Source of the DNA: Magicicada septendecula
Lineage: Eukaryota; Arthropoda; Insecta; Hemiptera; Cicadidae
Reading direction: 5' to 3'
NCBI GenBank assembly: GCA_034769895.1
Contig: CM068367.1
Span: 689,388,548 to 689,452,547, forward strand
Length of the DNA: 64,000 bases
Positions 36,743 to 48,865 of the stretch are shown here, one piece after another. The translations under genes were made by a program, and so were the position numbers. The notes under the pieces are model-generated. The model was not told the DNA's origin. It did not search any database and was given only the letters and a program-made list of their open reading frames with translations. Numbering within the stretch: the first letter of the stretch is position 1; each line of letters starts with the position of its first letter.

Positions 36743-37681
36743 ATGCCTCGACATAGAACATTGACGGGTCGGAGTGAGAGACAAAGAAGAAGGAATATAT
36801 ATTCGCGTGAAAGTCAAAACGATAATAGACCAAATGCAAATTTAAATAGTGTAAATAGTATAACATTGACGGGTCGGAGTGAGAGACAAAGAAGAAGGAA
36901 TATATATTCGTGTGAAAGTCAAAACGATAATAGACCAAATGCAAATTTAAATAGTGTAAATAGTATAACATTGACGGGTCGGAGTGAGAGACAAAGAAGA
37001 AGGAATATATATTCGCGTGAAAGTCAAAATGATAATAGACCAAATGCAGATTTAAATAGTGTAAATAGTATACAAAATGATGAAATTATTTTGAGGGATA
37101 CATTTAAATGCGCACTGAATGTCATTCCAAGAAATTTTAATACTTTTGATTGTGGATTAATGCATTTACAATGCAGGTTTTGCAATGCAAAACATTTCGA
37201 ATCTGAGGTCACTTTAGGTGAAAGGACTGCATTCACTTCATGTTGTCATAAGGGTAAAGCAATATTGCCGGCCTTAAGTCAAAATGAATACTTTAAATCA
37301 TTGTATGATGGACTTACTTCAAATGAACCTTCAATAAAAAGAAAGTCAAAAAATTATTTTGAAAACATTCGTAAATACAATTCATCATTTGCTATGGTTA
37401 GCTCAGAAGCTAAAATTTCGGATACAGTTACGCGTGGTGTGTATCATTTTAAAATACATGATGTTTTTTATCACAGATCAGGTCCAATGACTGCTGGATA
37501 TGGTCGCTCACCATGTTATGCGCAATTATATTTTTATGATGTTGACACTGCTGTCAATTATAGATTACGTGAACACTATAATCAAACATGCAATAACAAT
37601 ATAATGCGCGAAATCTCTCTTGAATTGGAACGCATTAATCCTTTCGTTCGGTCGTTCGTTGCAATGAAAGATCATTGTTAG
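36743..37681 (+). pseudogene. Helitron protein N-terminus with 35-aa repeats
   Basis: 312 codons from ATG to TAG. The first part holds three tandem copies of a 35-residue, Arg/Asn-rich unit (LTGRSERQRRRNIYS...), encoded by near-identical 105-bp repeats starting at 36761, 36866 and 36971. Then comes a cysteine-rich motif, CGLMHLQCRFC...CCHKG, the zinc-finger-like part found before Rep in Helitrons. It is followed by the start of the Helitron N domain (VYHFKIHDVFYHRSGPM ... CYAQLYFYD). The TAG at 37679-37681 is an in-frame stop; the next frame begins 30 bp later in the same phase, so this is one gene with a nonsense mutation. Confidence 0.85.
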
Positions 37682-37711
37682 AGAGTTGAAAATCAAAATA
37701 AAGAAATTTGT

Positions 37712-39634
37712 ATGCTCATTAAAGTAAATCGTGATTTAGATCTACGCCGTTATAATGATGCAGTTCAAACTGATGTAGCAGTAATATTTAGTACAGTTGA
37801 TGGTGAGCCACCCTTTGAACGAAATATGGTTTCGTTTTCAAAAGTTAATGGTACCATTAAAAATATCTCTGTTTTGGATTCATCATTGGACCCTTTAGCG
37901 TATCCATTACTTTTTCCAAATGGTGATACTGGGTGGCATATCAATATTTCTCATAATGTACCAACTACATCTAATTCAAGAGCGCCCAGAAATAAATTAA
38001 CCATGCTTCAGTATGCAGCCTATCGACTTGCAATTAGAGAAGATTTTAGCATGTTGCACCATTCACAAAAATTATTTCTGCAGTGGATAGTTGATATGTA
38101 TGTGAGAATAGAGGGCACAAGGTTACATTTCATTCGACAAAATCAAACAAGTCTTAGGTCTGAAGTTTACAACAATTTAACAGATTATTTAGAATTGAAC
38201 ACCAATGCCAATAATGTTGGCCGTAGAGTAATTTTACCATCTTCATTCAATGGATCTCCAAGAAATATGTATCAGAATTATTTAGATGCAATGTCAATTG
38301 TACAACATTTCGGAAAGCCTTCTTTGTTTATTACAATGACTTGCAATCCAAGTTGGCCTGAAATAGTTAGCAATATTGGTGTAGGTGAGTCAGCTAATTT
38401 TCGACCTGATATTGTTGTGCGTGTATTCAAGTCCAAACTGAAAGCATTAATTGAGGGCCTTACACTAACAAAAATCTTCGGTAAAGTTGAAGCACTCATT
38501 CATACAATTGAGTTTCAAAAGAGAGGATTGCCTCATGCTCACATTTTACTCTCTTTAAATGAGCAAGATAAAATTGTTAACGCTACCGATATTGATAAAG
38601 TTGTATCTGCGGAGATTCCTAACATTAAAACACATCCTACATTACATGAATATGTTGTAAAACACATGATGCATGGTCCATGCGGTGTACTTAATCCAAA
38701 TTCTGTATGTATGAGAGATGGAAAATGCACAAAAGATTATCCAAAACGATTTAATGAATTTACATGTGAATCATTAAATGGAAATCCATTATACAGAAGG
38801 CGTGATAATGGTATTAATGCTGAAGTTCGCGGTAGTTGCCTCGACAATCGTTATGTTGTACCATACAATCCGTATTTACTTGCCAAATTTAATTGCCATA
38901 TAAATGTTGAAGTATGCACTACAGTTAAAAGTGTTAAATACATTTATAAATACGTGTATAAAGGCTATGACAGTGCATCTGTTGAATTAGGATCAGAGAG
39001 AAATGAACCAGGTCAAGAAATACAAATTGATGAAGTTAAAATTTTTTTAAATGGCCGTTATGTCGGATCAACTGAAGCTGTATGGCGCATCTATGAATTA
39101 CCAATGCATTTTCAATCACATGTCATCGTTAGACTTGACATTCATTTACCGCGTAGACAGAATGTTTACTTTCGAGAAGGGCAAGAACGTCAAGCAATTG
39201 AAAATGCAAGACAAACAAAATTATTAGCATTTTTTGAATTGAATCGATCAGATCCATCAGCGCATGAATATAAGTATATTGAAATTCCTTTGCATTATGT
39301 GCGGGAAGATTCCCGAAAAAAAAGGAAGAAGAGAAGGCGTGGAGGTGATAAAATCATTACACGCATATATGTAGTATCACCAAAAGACATCGAACTTTTC
39401 CATTTACGATTGCTTTTATTACATGTCTGTGGTCCAAAATCATTTGAGGATGTTAGAACATACAATGGAATTATACACACTTCTTTTGTTGAAGCGTGCC
39501 ATGCTCGCGGCATCGCTTCAAATGATAATGAATGGCGCGAATGTTTAAATGAAGCAAAAGAATTACATTCACCAAAACAAATGCGAAATTTATTTGGTTA
39601 CATTTGTGCATTAAATGTGCCAGCCATGCATTAG
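37712..39634 (+). pseudogene. Helitron Rep (HUH) domain
   Basis: 640 open codons in phase with the preceding frame. The Rep motifs are: GKPSLFITMTCNPSWPEI; the HUH metal site in EFQKRGLPHAHILLSL (His 275 and His 277 of this frame); HGPCG and CMRDGKCTKDYPKRF; and the two-tyrosine motif in KYIYKYVYKG (tyrosines at about 410-416). These residues nick DNA in rolling-circle transposition and all are intact here. The C-terminal part (LFHLRLLLLHVCGPKSFEDV) leads into the helicase. A frameshift near 39630, just after NVPA, ends it; the protein continues in another frame at ALWNEF. Confidence 0.9.
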
Positions 39635-39900
39635 CGTTATGGAATGAATTTAAAGTATATCTTAGTGAAGATTTTTTGAGAGATTACAACGAAGAAGTAT
39701 CCTTTAACACAGCTCTATTAGAAATTGAAGATATTTTGAATGTTCATAATTTGTCATGTCAAGAACTTGGTTTACCAGTTCCCACGTATTCGCAGAGAAC
39801 AGACGAAGCAAATGCTATTGATCCAATAGAACAAGAGTTTCTGTTTTGTGAGCATTATGAAACTGCAAATATTGAACAGCGTAATCTAATTGATCGGTGA
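39604..39900 (+). pseudogene. Helitron linker between Rep and helicase
   Basis: About 85 meaningful codons (ALWNEFKVYLSEDFLRDYNE onward) continue the RepHel protein after a frameshift. It ends at TGA 39898-39900, where TGATCGG is present twice in tandem (39891-39904) and the frame changes again. Confidence 0.8.
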
Positions 39901-40445
39901 TCGGTGAAGTTTTGCATCATGATACTGGATCTAATGTTTTTTGTTTAACCGCTCATGCAGGTTGTGGAAAAACATTCACACAAACAGCAATCATTCACAA
40001 ATTAAATTCGCTTAATCTTAGTTGCATTGCAACAGCGTTCAGTGGCATAGCTTCAACTCTATTACTTGGAGGTAGAACTTTACACAATGTGTTTAAATTG
40101 CCTATACCCATTTTGGAAAATTCTGTAGCGAATATTACCGCAAATAGTAGCTATGGACGTTACATAAATTCATCATCATTGATAATTATTGATGAAATTT
40201 CTATGTGCCCACTGCAAGTGTTGAAAATCATAGATAGATTATTGCAGGATCTATGCGATGAAAATGATAAAAATAAACCATTTGGAGGGAAAACGATACT
40301 TCTGTGCGGTGATTTTCGGCAAATCTTACCAGTTGTCCCACATGGATCACGTGCAACTTTAATTGAAAATTGTGTCACGAGTTGGCATAAATTTGTTTAT
40401 TTTCATAAAGTAACGTTTACTCAAAATGAGAGCCTTACCAAGTGA
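39897..40445 (+). pseudogene. Helitron helicase, Pif1-type, first half
   Basis: A SF1 helicase core: Walker A AHAGCGKTF at about residues 19-27, motif Ia-like CIATAFSGIAS, Walker B LIIIDEISM at about 95-103, and motif III LLCGDFRQILPVV at about 136-148. The order and spacing are those of Pif1 helicases fused to Helitron Rep. The first residue of the open frame is not a real start. It ends in SLTK* where a frameshift leads to the frame at 40426. Confidence 0.9.
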
Positions 40446-41050
40446 AATAGAATTTGTCGAATTCTTGAAAAAAATTGGTAATGATGAAGCCCCACAATTC
40501 CCTCAGTTTGGTGAAAATATTATTGAAATACCTCAGCAATTAATAGGAGATTAAAATAATATTATTAATGAGGTGTATGGAAATATTTCCGAAAACATAC
40601 TCTCAGATAACATATTGAAGTCAGTTATTTTAGCACCTAAAAATGATGACTGTACTTTTATTAATACTGATATACTTAATCGAATACGAGGTGAACAGAA
40701 AACATATCATAGCTACGATAAAATAATTTGTGATGATGACAATGAAATCAATAACTATCCAGTAGAGTTTTTGAATTCTTTGACTATTAGTGGTTTGCCA
40801 CCACATAAGTTAGTATTGAAAGTTAATTGCATCGTTTTACTGATCAGAAACTTAAATACAAAGGTAGCATTAGTCAATGAACAAGAATGCGCATCAAGTG
40901 TATGCATCGTAATGCTATTGATTGCGAAGTTTTAACTGGAACCGCACGCAATAAGAGAATTTTGATTCCACGTATAAATTTAACATATTCCGGTACTGTT
41001 TTACCATTTAAATTTCAAAGAACTCAATTTCCAATTATACCTGCATTTGA
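40426..41050 (+). pseudogene. Helitron helicase, middle part, broken
   Basis: The frame MRALPSEIEFVEFLKKIGND runs 40426-40554 and stops at TAA. The same phase resumes at 40573-40935 with VILAPKNDDC..IN..ILNRIRGE and LVLKVNCIVLLIRNLNTK, the Pif1 motif normally reading LKVGAPVMLLRNLN. After another frameshift near 40890 it reads RIKCMHRNAIDCEVLTG and RILIPRINLTYS up to about 41045. At least one stop and two frameshifts. Confidence 0.8.
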
Positions 41051-41268
41051 CAATAAATAAGTCTCAAGGACAAACATTCGAAGAAATTGGAATTTTATTG
41101 AGGCAGCCAGTTTTTACACATGGTCAATTGTACGTCGCAGCAAGTAGAGTTCGATCATTCGATGGTTTGAGATTTTATATTTCCGAATATAATGGCCAAG
41201 GGCATTTAGCAAATGATGAAAGAGTTTTTACAAAAAACATCGTTTACACAGAAGTTATGAATCATTAA
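41047..41268 (+). pseudogene. Helitron helicase C-terminus
   Basis: Codons for TINKSQGQTFEEIGILL and the arginine-finger motif LYVAASRVRS, followed by GLRFYI and a stop TAA at 41266-41268. These are motifs V-VI of the Pif1-type helicase. The sequence just before it (PAFD) should read through as AMTINKSQGQTF, so a small deletion sits at 41046. Confidence 0.88.
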
Positions 41269-42052
41269 ATTCACTTTCAAACTATTTTAAGTTCAATGGA
41301 CAACATTTATTTTTTTAACCGCCCGGTTTTTTTGATTTAATGAAAAATATATGAAAAAATACGAGGCACGTATTTTTTATTTTATTTTTTATTTTGTATT
41401 AATTTTTTATTTAAATTTTATATAATTCGAAAAAGATAGGCAAAATAACTGTGTAGCCTTGGCGAAACCTGGTCAGTATGGCAATAAAAAAAACCCAAGG
41501 AAATGTCAAAAAACGCGTTATTGCTTTTTAAATATGGCTTAGCCAAGCTAAACCTCATTTTTCCTATCTTTCATATTTTTCAAATAACTCGAAAATTAAT
41601 GCATAGAAACAAAAATTAAAAAATTATATAAGCTTTGTAGCAGATAATCTTCAAACTGTTTTCGAATTTTGTACCTTACCAAAAATGAAATGTAATCCAC
41701 TGGAATTGAAAACAATGTATCTTATACTTCTATGAATGTCAAGTCTCATTTTTATTAGCGTTTATTTGATTCAATAATAACATGAAAAAATTAAAACTGA
41801 CAATGAATTATATCAAAAAATAAATACGAATACAAGCTGTAATTGTGTTTTTTTTTCAACTGTTACTAACATTAAATTTCATAGGTATTGCAGGGAATTA
41901 AGGCAAACAACACAGCTAATGACGTATTTGTACACGCTCGCAGCTGATGTAATAGAACAAAATTCAAAAAAATTATATGCAATGATTATAGAGGTATACT
42001 CTTTGACAAAAGAACCTCAATAACGTTCAAACTTAAAAATTTAATGAATTAC
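41269..42052 (+). other. Helitron 3' non-coding region
   Basis: Very AT-rich with no gene. It includes two small hairpins, AACCGCCCGGTT at about 41318 and AAAAAATACG/CGTATTTTTT at about 41355-41380. Confidence 0.6.
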
Positions 42053-42083
42053 GGTCGAATTTCGACCACTGGGCGACCACTAG
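42053..42083 (+). repeat. Helitron 3' terminus: hairpin and CTAG
   Basis: GGTCGAATTTCGACC forms a hairpin (42053-42067). Twelve bases later comes CTAG at 42080-42083, followed by T, exactly the arrangement of a Helitron 3' end inserted before T. Confidence 0.75.
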
Positions 42084-42890
42084 TTTTCTTTAGAAGGGGT
42101 TAATGCAACGTTGAGTCTTGTATGTAGAACTGAATTAGTCCTACGTTAGTAATTGAGTTAGTAATTTACGAATTGAGTGTTTGAAGTAAATACGAACGTA
42201 AAACACTGGCAAGACTGAGTGTCTCGAATATTTTAAAATTTGGGACTAACTGATTACAAACGTTTCGACCTAATCCAAAGATAAGTTATTCTTTTCTGTA
42301 AGGGTTGGTAGATACGTATTTATATAAGGGTTGGCAAATGACAATATTCGATAATGACAGTACTCGGAGACAATCCTTTGCATTAACTTCATGCTCTAAA
42401 AGTATTTACAAATGTAATTTAATAACACGCACAACCATGCCAGTAGGTAAATAATCAGGCAACTTCCCGTCGCAAGGCGTGGCAGACCATCAGACAATAT
42501 CATTGCTATACGTGTCAACGTAACCATTCAGGTTCGAATGTGGAGGATAACACACATTTAGAGACAGCGTTACTCCATGAAGAGAGGCAGAGGATAAGCT
42601 AAGATGGGTAACTGCAGTTATGACTCATGGAATACACTTACTGAAGGAATCTCTAATCTAGTAGTTGAATATAACAATGATGAAACATAATTTCTAAAAC
42701 TGCTGTAAAATTAGAAAGGGTTATTTTATTACCAATAAATAGTAGTTTAAAAGATATTCGAAAGGTGGCCTTATTAAGAATTTACTATAGCATATAAATA
42801 AATGTATTTATTTATAATAATAATTATTATTAAAATAATGATCATAATTTTAATATAATACCGTAGTGATTAATTATGCTACATGGTAAT
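42084..42890. other. No gene seen
   Basis: AT-rich. A box-B-like GGTTCGAATG lies near 42531, without a convincing box A. Confidence 0.5.
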
Positions 42891-42894
42891 GTCC

Positions 42895-43560
42895 AACTCA
42901 GAGACCAGAAGGGCCCTAGAGATTTCAATCTGAATGGGAAGTGTTTCAAATGCGTGTCCTGCTTTAGTTATCTAGGTGCCTTGGTATGAAATGATAATAA
43001 CATTAGGTTTAGTATAAGAGAAAGGATGCAAGTAGGAAATAGAGCCTACTTTGCAAATATTAATATCTTTACAAGAGGTATAAGACTTGAAGTATATTAT
43101 TCTCTGGTGCAACCAGTAGTTACATATGGATCTGAGGTGTGGACTTTAACAGAGAATGACAAAACTGCTTTAAAATCGTGTGAGCGCAAAATATTGCGTA
43201 AACTTTATGGCCCAGTAAGAGAACAAGACAGTTGGAGAATACGCAACAACAATGAACTAAAGGCTCTCATGCATGGAAAAGACACATAGTGAAATTCATC
43301 AAATCACAGATGTTTCGTTAGGTGGGTCATGTGGATAGAATGTCTGAGGAAAGAATGCATAAAAGAATGCTGAAGGGAAGATTATATTTATACTACTAGA
43401 CGTAGAGGCAGACCAAGGATGAGATGGTTTATGGCGTAACAGAAGATCTTGCTCGCAGCATGGGAATCAGAGGGTGGAGAGCAGGGAAGCATGGAGGAAT
43501 ATTGTTAAGGAGGCTAAAGCCCACCAAAGGCTGTAACGCCAGATAAGAAGAAGAAAATTA
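42895..43560 (+). pseudogene. RTE-like LINE ORF2 C-terminal half
   Basis: The translation gives FNLNGKCFKCV and SYLGAL (YLG motif), then at 43026-43289 an open frame with YYSLVQPVVTYGSEVWTLT, the post-RT motif normally reading PVLLYGSETWTL. CERKILRKLYGPVRE and SWRIRNNNEL follow. After a frameshift come VGHVDRMSEERMHKRMLKG, RRGRPRMRW and GWRAGK, then EAKAHQ-like residues. The element ends near 43560 in an AAGAAG tract. This tail is typical of RTE-type LINEs of arthropods. Stops and frameshifts are present; the 5' part is missing. Confidence 0.8.
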
Positions 43561-45081
43561 GCATTATTACTTTTGAAAGAATTTGTATCTAAGGTAAAAT
43601 AAATTATTAAAGATACTGAAATATGTCCATGCTTCAGGGTCTTTAGCTGTTGCAACGAGTGGAATAATCATTGGAAAAGAGAATCTGTGTACAATTGATT
43701 TTAAACACCTTATGTTACAACTTTAAGACATTTGAACGGTAAAATGATTGAACGATTTGTGTAGGATCACGAAAATACTTAGACAGTTTTAAGGTATAAC
43801 AGAGGTACAAAAGAGACACTGTTTAGACGGTATTCAGAAGAAATGGAGTCTGTCACTAAGTTGAGGCACAAGAGTAGTTTGATTGAACGAAAGTGTTTGA
43901 AGTCGTATCGTATTCATCTCAGTCACATTTAACCGGAGGATGTAACGTAAAAACAGAGAATAGGCCTATAGACAATGCATATGTCTTGGGTAAATAGTAT
44001 AGAATGAAAATATTTAAACTAAGATAAATAGATAAGACTCTATCTTAAGATGTTTTGAAGTCTAATTTTTATTGTCGAAATAGTATATTATTTCATTTCA
44101 GAAATTTGACCTCACAGATATCTAACTTATTTACTGTAACGAAATTTGCAAATAATATATAGATCAAATACTGATAAAAACGACGGACGCGCTGTCTGTT
44201 TACAGAAGCACTTCTTCGTTAAGTGTAGTTAATCTTATTGCAAAATATCGAGATTTCGTGTGCAAAACATCAGTGCTTTTTACATTATTCTGTCGTCAGC
44301 GAAGTAGTTGCGGATCTCATCCCGCCTTATTTTCTTCGCTCATCGTAACGATTATAATGAAGTACAATACACAATAACCACGAAACGAATTACTGTGGAG
44401 AGATTCCGAATCAGCAGCACGGTAGTTCTTAATTTCTGTTATTCGCTCGCAGGTAAGAAGCTCTTATTAATCTGACTTTAATTAATGTTTCTTATTTATA
44501 ACAGGCAATGGTGGAGCGGACTGATAAAGGCCGGATGTGACATACAAGAGAAGCCAATTACTACACTATTCCTACAGCACTAATTAATTCCGAACAGAAA
44601 CATCGAAAGTTCATCTCAGCGTCCATTAGTTTTGCATAACAATTACGCATTGTGTGCTAGTTTCACCTGTCGGCGTCATAGAGAGGAAATGTACGCGGAT
44701 GCATCCTTCGCATCCTCTCTCCTTTCGCCACCTTATCGGTGGCGCAAAATTTATTTGAATTTCTTCAGTAGCCGTAATTAAGGAAAGCGACTTCCTCGAG
44801 CATCCTTCTGCGGAAAGATGTAAATAAATGAAGGTAACTTAAATAACACTGTTTTACAATCTAGTGAAGCTATCTGAGGTTGAATGAAATGTAATGTGTG
44901 ACTTGAGTTCAATGTTAATTACAATCATACAACATAGAGTTTCCTTAATTCACGGAAAGGGTAAGCAATTTTTAAGACTCTGCGCCTCTTTTCACCGAAA
45001 GCAGAAGCGGGCGTGTATGTATTTACACAACTGAAGAGACTGACAGTAACGTTCAAGAGTATGTGGGGACAAAAATGAATG
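43561..45081. other. No gene seen
   Basis: TAGGCCTA at 43961. A donor-like CAG|GTAAGA lies at 44452/44453. A locally GC-richer segment near 44640-44810 with a short palindrome (GCCACC/GGTGGC) has no coding frame. Confidence 0.45.
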
Positions 45082-45133
45082 TTTCTTAAATTAAAGTGTC
45101 GTATTATTTTCTTAAATTAAAGTGTCGTATTAT
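45082..45133 (+). repeat. 26-bp tandem duplication
   Basis: TTAAATTAAAGTGTCGTATT occurs twice in direct succession. Confidence 0.95.
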
Positions 45134-46337
45134 TATACTTCTGTGAAATTTTTAAAGTAAACGTATGACGACTTCCAGGATACAAATAACGTATGACCTT
45201 CCTGATCCTTTCGGTCTTGAGCTGTACAGAACACGTCCGCAACTAGAACTCTCCACAGCCACAAAGTCCGATAAAGAAGGATTATTCGTGCGATCTGTTT
45301 ACTTCAATTACTGGCAAAAAAATTTCATTTATAATATATACTTCCATGTACACACACAACACACACAAACACACATGCGCGCACACAATATGTACAAGCG
45401 GAAGTGAGCGAGCGTTAAAAGTCAGATCTCTTTCTGTTCCAAAGAGTAAAGACCGAATGTGGTAACAGTTATCGCTTCGATAAAAAGTGACATAAACAAA
45501 TATAATAAACATTAACTTGTGAAAGGTAAAACATTCATTAACTTTCTGCTTGGTGACAGAATTTCTTGGGAATTTGTTATTTAATTCAGTCACAGATTAA
45601 CATTTTTTTGATCTTGAATATTTTCCAATAACATCAATTTTTATTTGTGAAACATCATAACACACAGAAATATCTGTATGGAAATTACATATTGCAAATA
45701 TCCTGTGATAGGAACCTATTCACAGACACAGATGAAGTAAAATACATCTTTACTTTATTTATAGTTCTGCTAACAGCTACTAGATGTTTGGGTTTATTAA
45801 AGCCAGCAAACAGTTATGGACAGACCCATATATATTTTCGTGTTTATAAGCAAGCGCAGATAGGTAAACTGACAAACACCTTTGTATAAATAGTCGCATT
45901 CTGTAAATCTCAAATAGATAATTCCATTATAAACCAAGATACTAAAATTTTCCACACTTGTGTTCACAGGTATATGAACTTTTAGTCAAAAGATAGTCAG
46001 CAGTGTTGACGTCAATCAGGGAGAACGACAATTGCAGTTAGTTTATAACCGGCTGTAAATGATTGCAGAGGACAAGCCGATTGGAAGAAGCGCTCATAAA
46101 AGCCACGCTAAGTACACGTACAGAGCAAGGAGAGGGGGTTGTCAGGTCTCCTACAGCAAACTGGGCATGAAAGAAAAAGACTCTCTTCATAGAAGAGATG
46201 AATGAAGAACGCTGCCAACCGGTGTGCGCAGCTACTACTGCATAGGAAGAGGATAAACATATAATTATGTCTGTATAACAAGAAAGCTTTTAATTAACTT
46301 CGATAACTTCTAAGAGACAGCAAGTAAAATTAATAAA

Positions 46338-46339
<2 letters not shown>
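45134..46339. other. No gene seen; CA run
   Basis: A CA-rich simple repeat lies at about 45349-45387. The short frames have no known motif. Confidence 0.5.

Positions 46340-46406
<67 letters not shown>
46340..46406. repeat. (TG)n microsatellite
   Basis: About 66 bp of TG repeats. Confidence 0.98.
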
Positions 46407-46407
<1 letters not shown>

Positions 46408-46830
46408 TGCAAAATCCGCATACGGACAGGAGTAAACGTAAATGCATTTTCCATTACAACTCGGTTTACTTGTCCGTGTACGTAATTAACCCGTTAGTAA
46501 ATAGTAATTAAGTTCACAGAAACAACTAGCCCTTGAGGCGTGAGCAATGCGTGCTTACGAAACGCGCGTTGCAAGTAGGTGATAACCTTGCGTATAAGCC
46601 AAAAGCATTAACATATTTTCTCTCTCCTCCTCTCATTCTCTCTCTCTCTCTAATTCAGTTCCACTCCGTATATGATCATCATCTTTTGCGGGTTGACTTC
46701 GTTATACAAACAAAATCATTAATGTACTGCTGAAGAAATGCCTTCCCTGTCAGCTTCAAGTGATTTCTTTTTTCACAAACAGAATTAACACTGTTGCACA
46801 CCACTATAGAAAAATTATTCCGATTAACGC
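46407..46830. other. No gene seen; TC-rich run
   Basis: A TC-rich tract lies near 46619-46651. Confidence 0.5.
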
Positions 46831-46856
46831 TTTCAAGCTTCATAGCTCATCATCAG
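46831..46856 (-). ncRNA. Hammerhead-like core motif
   Basis: Minus strand reads CTGATGATG, then AGCT-ATGA-AGCT forming a short stem, then T and GAAA. The invariant CUGAUGA and GAAA boxes are present at the right distance. Clear stems I and III were not found, so function is unproven. No PLE ORF is nearby; the motif may mark the end of a short retroelement remnant. Confidence 0.25.
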
Positions 46857-48649
46857 ATCGAAAATATGATTAATAATTAAACATTCTGATTTCTTTTTTG
46901 TCCAGTTCACTGAATTAACTACAGTCTACGGTGGTCTTATGCTCTCCAATCTATCAACGTTCGTGATCGTTTTAGCTTTTTCCTTAACCAAATGACCTAT
47001 CTTCATTTTATTTCCCGAATTCTGCATTTTAATTAAATTTGTTTCTCGATTTTCTCTGTTACTTCATTTAGTCATATCCGTATGTACATATGCAGCCAGT
47101 TTTCTTTACTATTTTTGTGCTAACTGTCTGTGACTCTGGTTTGTAAGAAATTGCAGAAGAATCACATTTTCAATTGCGTTGATAGTTGCTGTGTTTTCGT
47201 TATTTGTTACCATTTTATCTAAATATAGTATTTCGTTGCTTATTCTTAACTACTTTACAATTAAGTGTTTTTAGCATCGTGGCTGCAAATAAATAAGTAC
47301 AGAACACCTGGATGGATGTCCACACGGCGGCTAGGTGGCCGAAGACGTCCACACCCGCAAGGATAAACAGAGAGAGACGATTATATTGCACTATTATAAT
47401 TAATTATTTTAAATTCAAGCACTCAAACGCGTACTTCAGGTGCGTTTAGCTTGAAGCCATGAGAATGCAGATTGATAAAGTAGCTGTTTTACTAGTTCTT
47501 TTCTAAAAATGAATGCTTTTCTCTTATATTAAATTTAGTTTGCTTCTATTTGCCGTGTGGTCACAGAAATTATATCGTAGGCCCATTTGTGTTGTTCTGG
47601 TAAGATTCTTTCTATACTAAGTCATGATAACATAGTTTGAACATTTCAAAAATAATTCACAGCTGCCACATGATGTTCATTAATTTTCACCTTCTTATTC
47701 GATGAGTACTTGTTGATTTTATTTTACAGATTAACCTTTATGTTTTCCTTGCTGAGTCTGTTAATTTTTCGCGATTCGACGACACACACTCTCTCTTTCT
47801 CTCTCCCCCGCCCCCTCGCGCGCGCGCGCGCACACACACAAGCAACAACAGATTTGGCACATCCAATGCCTGTGTTTCACGTTACACAATCACAGAAAGT
47901 AAAACCGACAATATCGTTTAAACTCGACTACACTAGTACACATTAAGATGAATGTAGCGTTTAACTCATTCTCCTATTCAAGAATGTTTTCTACTTTTTA
48001 AACAATGATTTTTCTCTGCAAACCAAAGTCATCTCACCTACGTAAGAGAAGGTTCCGTTAATATCGTTTTCATGAATCATTCCGTTCCAAGTACAATCGG
48101 ACAGGAAAATGTATATGGCAAAGGAAACAGGAAGTCAAAAGACGAAGAAAGATTGCAGACAGACATAATAGGAGGAAAATTTTGTAAGAAAACCAACTAG
48201 GAGGGACAGACACGCTTGACGGAACAGAGGTGCGGCTCACAATCCCGCCTTCTCTGTGATCTCCGGTCTGTTATTTGGTAGTAATATTAATGTTTGATAT
48301 TTATGTATACAATAAATAACACAGGCGTCAGATTGCATTAACAATCTTGGTAAGGCATAACAAATACTAACGTTATAACGTTATAGTCTGGAAGATTTTC
48401 AACCCACAGAAACAAGTACATTTCTGAGTTCGACAAATTAAATTCGTTTTTCTTCTATTTGTTTATTTATTTTGTTAAATAACCAATTTTACCTTTACAA
48501 TTTATCTTACATTCACTCCCTGGATCTTAAACAAATTATACAGGAAGGGAACTGTCATGAAGTTACTTCAGTCTACAACCGAATGCGATAAGTAATATTT
48601 TTAATAGCCGTGTTAATTGCAACGGGCCCACCGTTTAAAACAATACCTT
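46857..48649. other. No gene seen; simple repeats
   Basis: A compound TC/CG/CA simple repeat lies at about 47788-47840. No coding motif is seen. Confidence 0.5.
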
Positions 48650-48742
48650 CAGCATTGTTTTGCAGAAAACGTTGGAATATGGCTAAACACCCCGGGAAGG
48701 ATTTTAACAACAAACCACTTCTTTGTTGCCGATAACGTTACT
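48650..48742 (+). repeat. Dispersed repeat related to 35915-36045
   Basis: The reverse complement of this segment matches 35915-36005, including the CCGGGAAGGATTTTAACAA region and TTTGTTGCCGATAACGTT. It is followed 100 bp later by a hammerhead-like motif. Confidence 0.6.
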
Positions 48743-48842
48743 ATAAAACTAACACATATAAGTTAATCAAATGTCTACGAATTCGTTTTTGTAAATAGTG
48801 AATGTTTTAATATATTGTGACCGCAAATGTGCTGTGTATGAC

Positions 48843-48865
48843 CTGACGATGGTCTGTGACCGAAA
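48843..48865 (+). ncRNA. Hammerhead-like core motif
   Basis: CTGACGA (fits CUGANGA), one T, then GGTC-TGT-GACC as a 4-bp stem, directly followed by GAAA. Core order and spacing fit the hammerhead stem II region. Stem III and the cleavage triplet are not evident downstream (TCGATCG). It lies 100 bp from a dispersed repeat related to 35915-36045. Confidence 0.3.

Larger units (their letters stand above)
36743..42083 (+). mobile_element. Helitron, near full length
   Basis: The plus strand carries in order the Helitron N-terminal domain, HUH Rep nuclease and Pif1-type helicase (36743-41268), then about 800 bp of AT-rich 3' sequence. It ends with a hairpin and CTAG followed by T, the classical Helitron terminus. 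Total coding length is about 1500 codons, as expected for RepHel. There is no target duplication, as expected. The start given is that of the ORF; the true 5' end is upstream and unresolved. Confidence 0.8.

Noticed and set aside
36741..37043. 100-codon minus frame with three repeated units
   Set aside because: It is the antisense shadow of the 105-bp Helitron repeats.
39891..39904. 7-bp tandem TGATCGG as the sole cause of the Helitron frameshift
   Set aside because: Removing one copy leaves the same stop in frame, so another small change must also have happened.
42525..42545. GGTTCGAATG as a tRNA or SINE box B
   Set aside because: No box A at the proper distance and no cloverleaf pairing.
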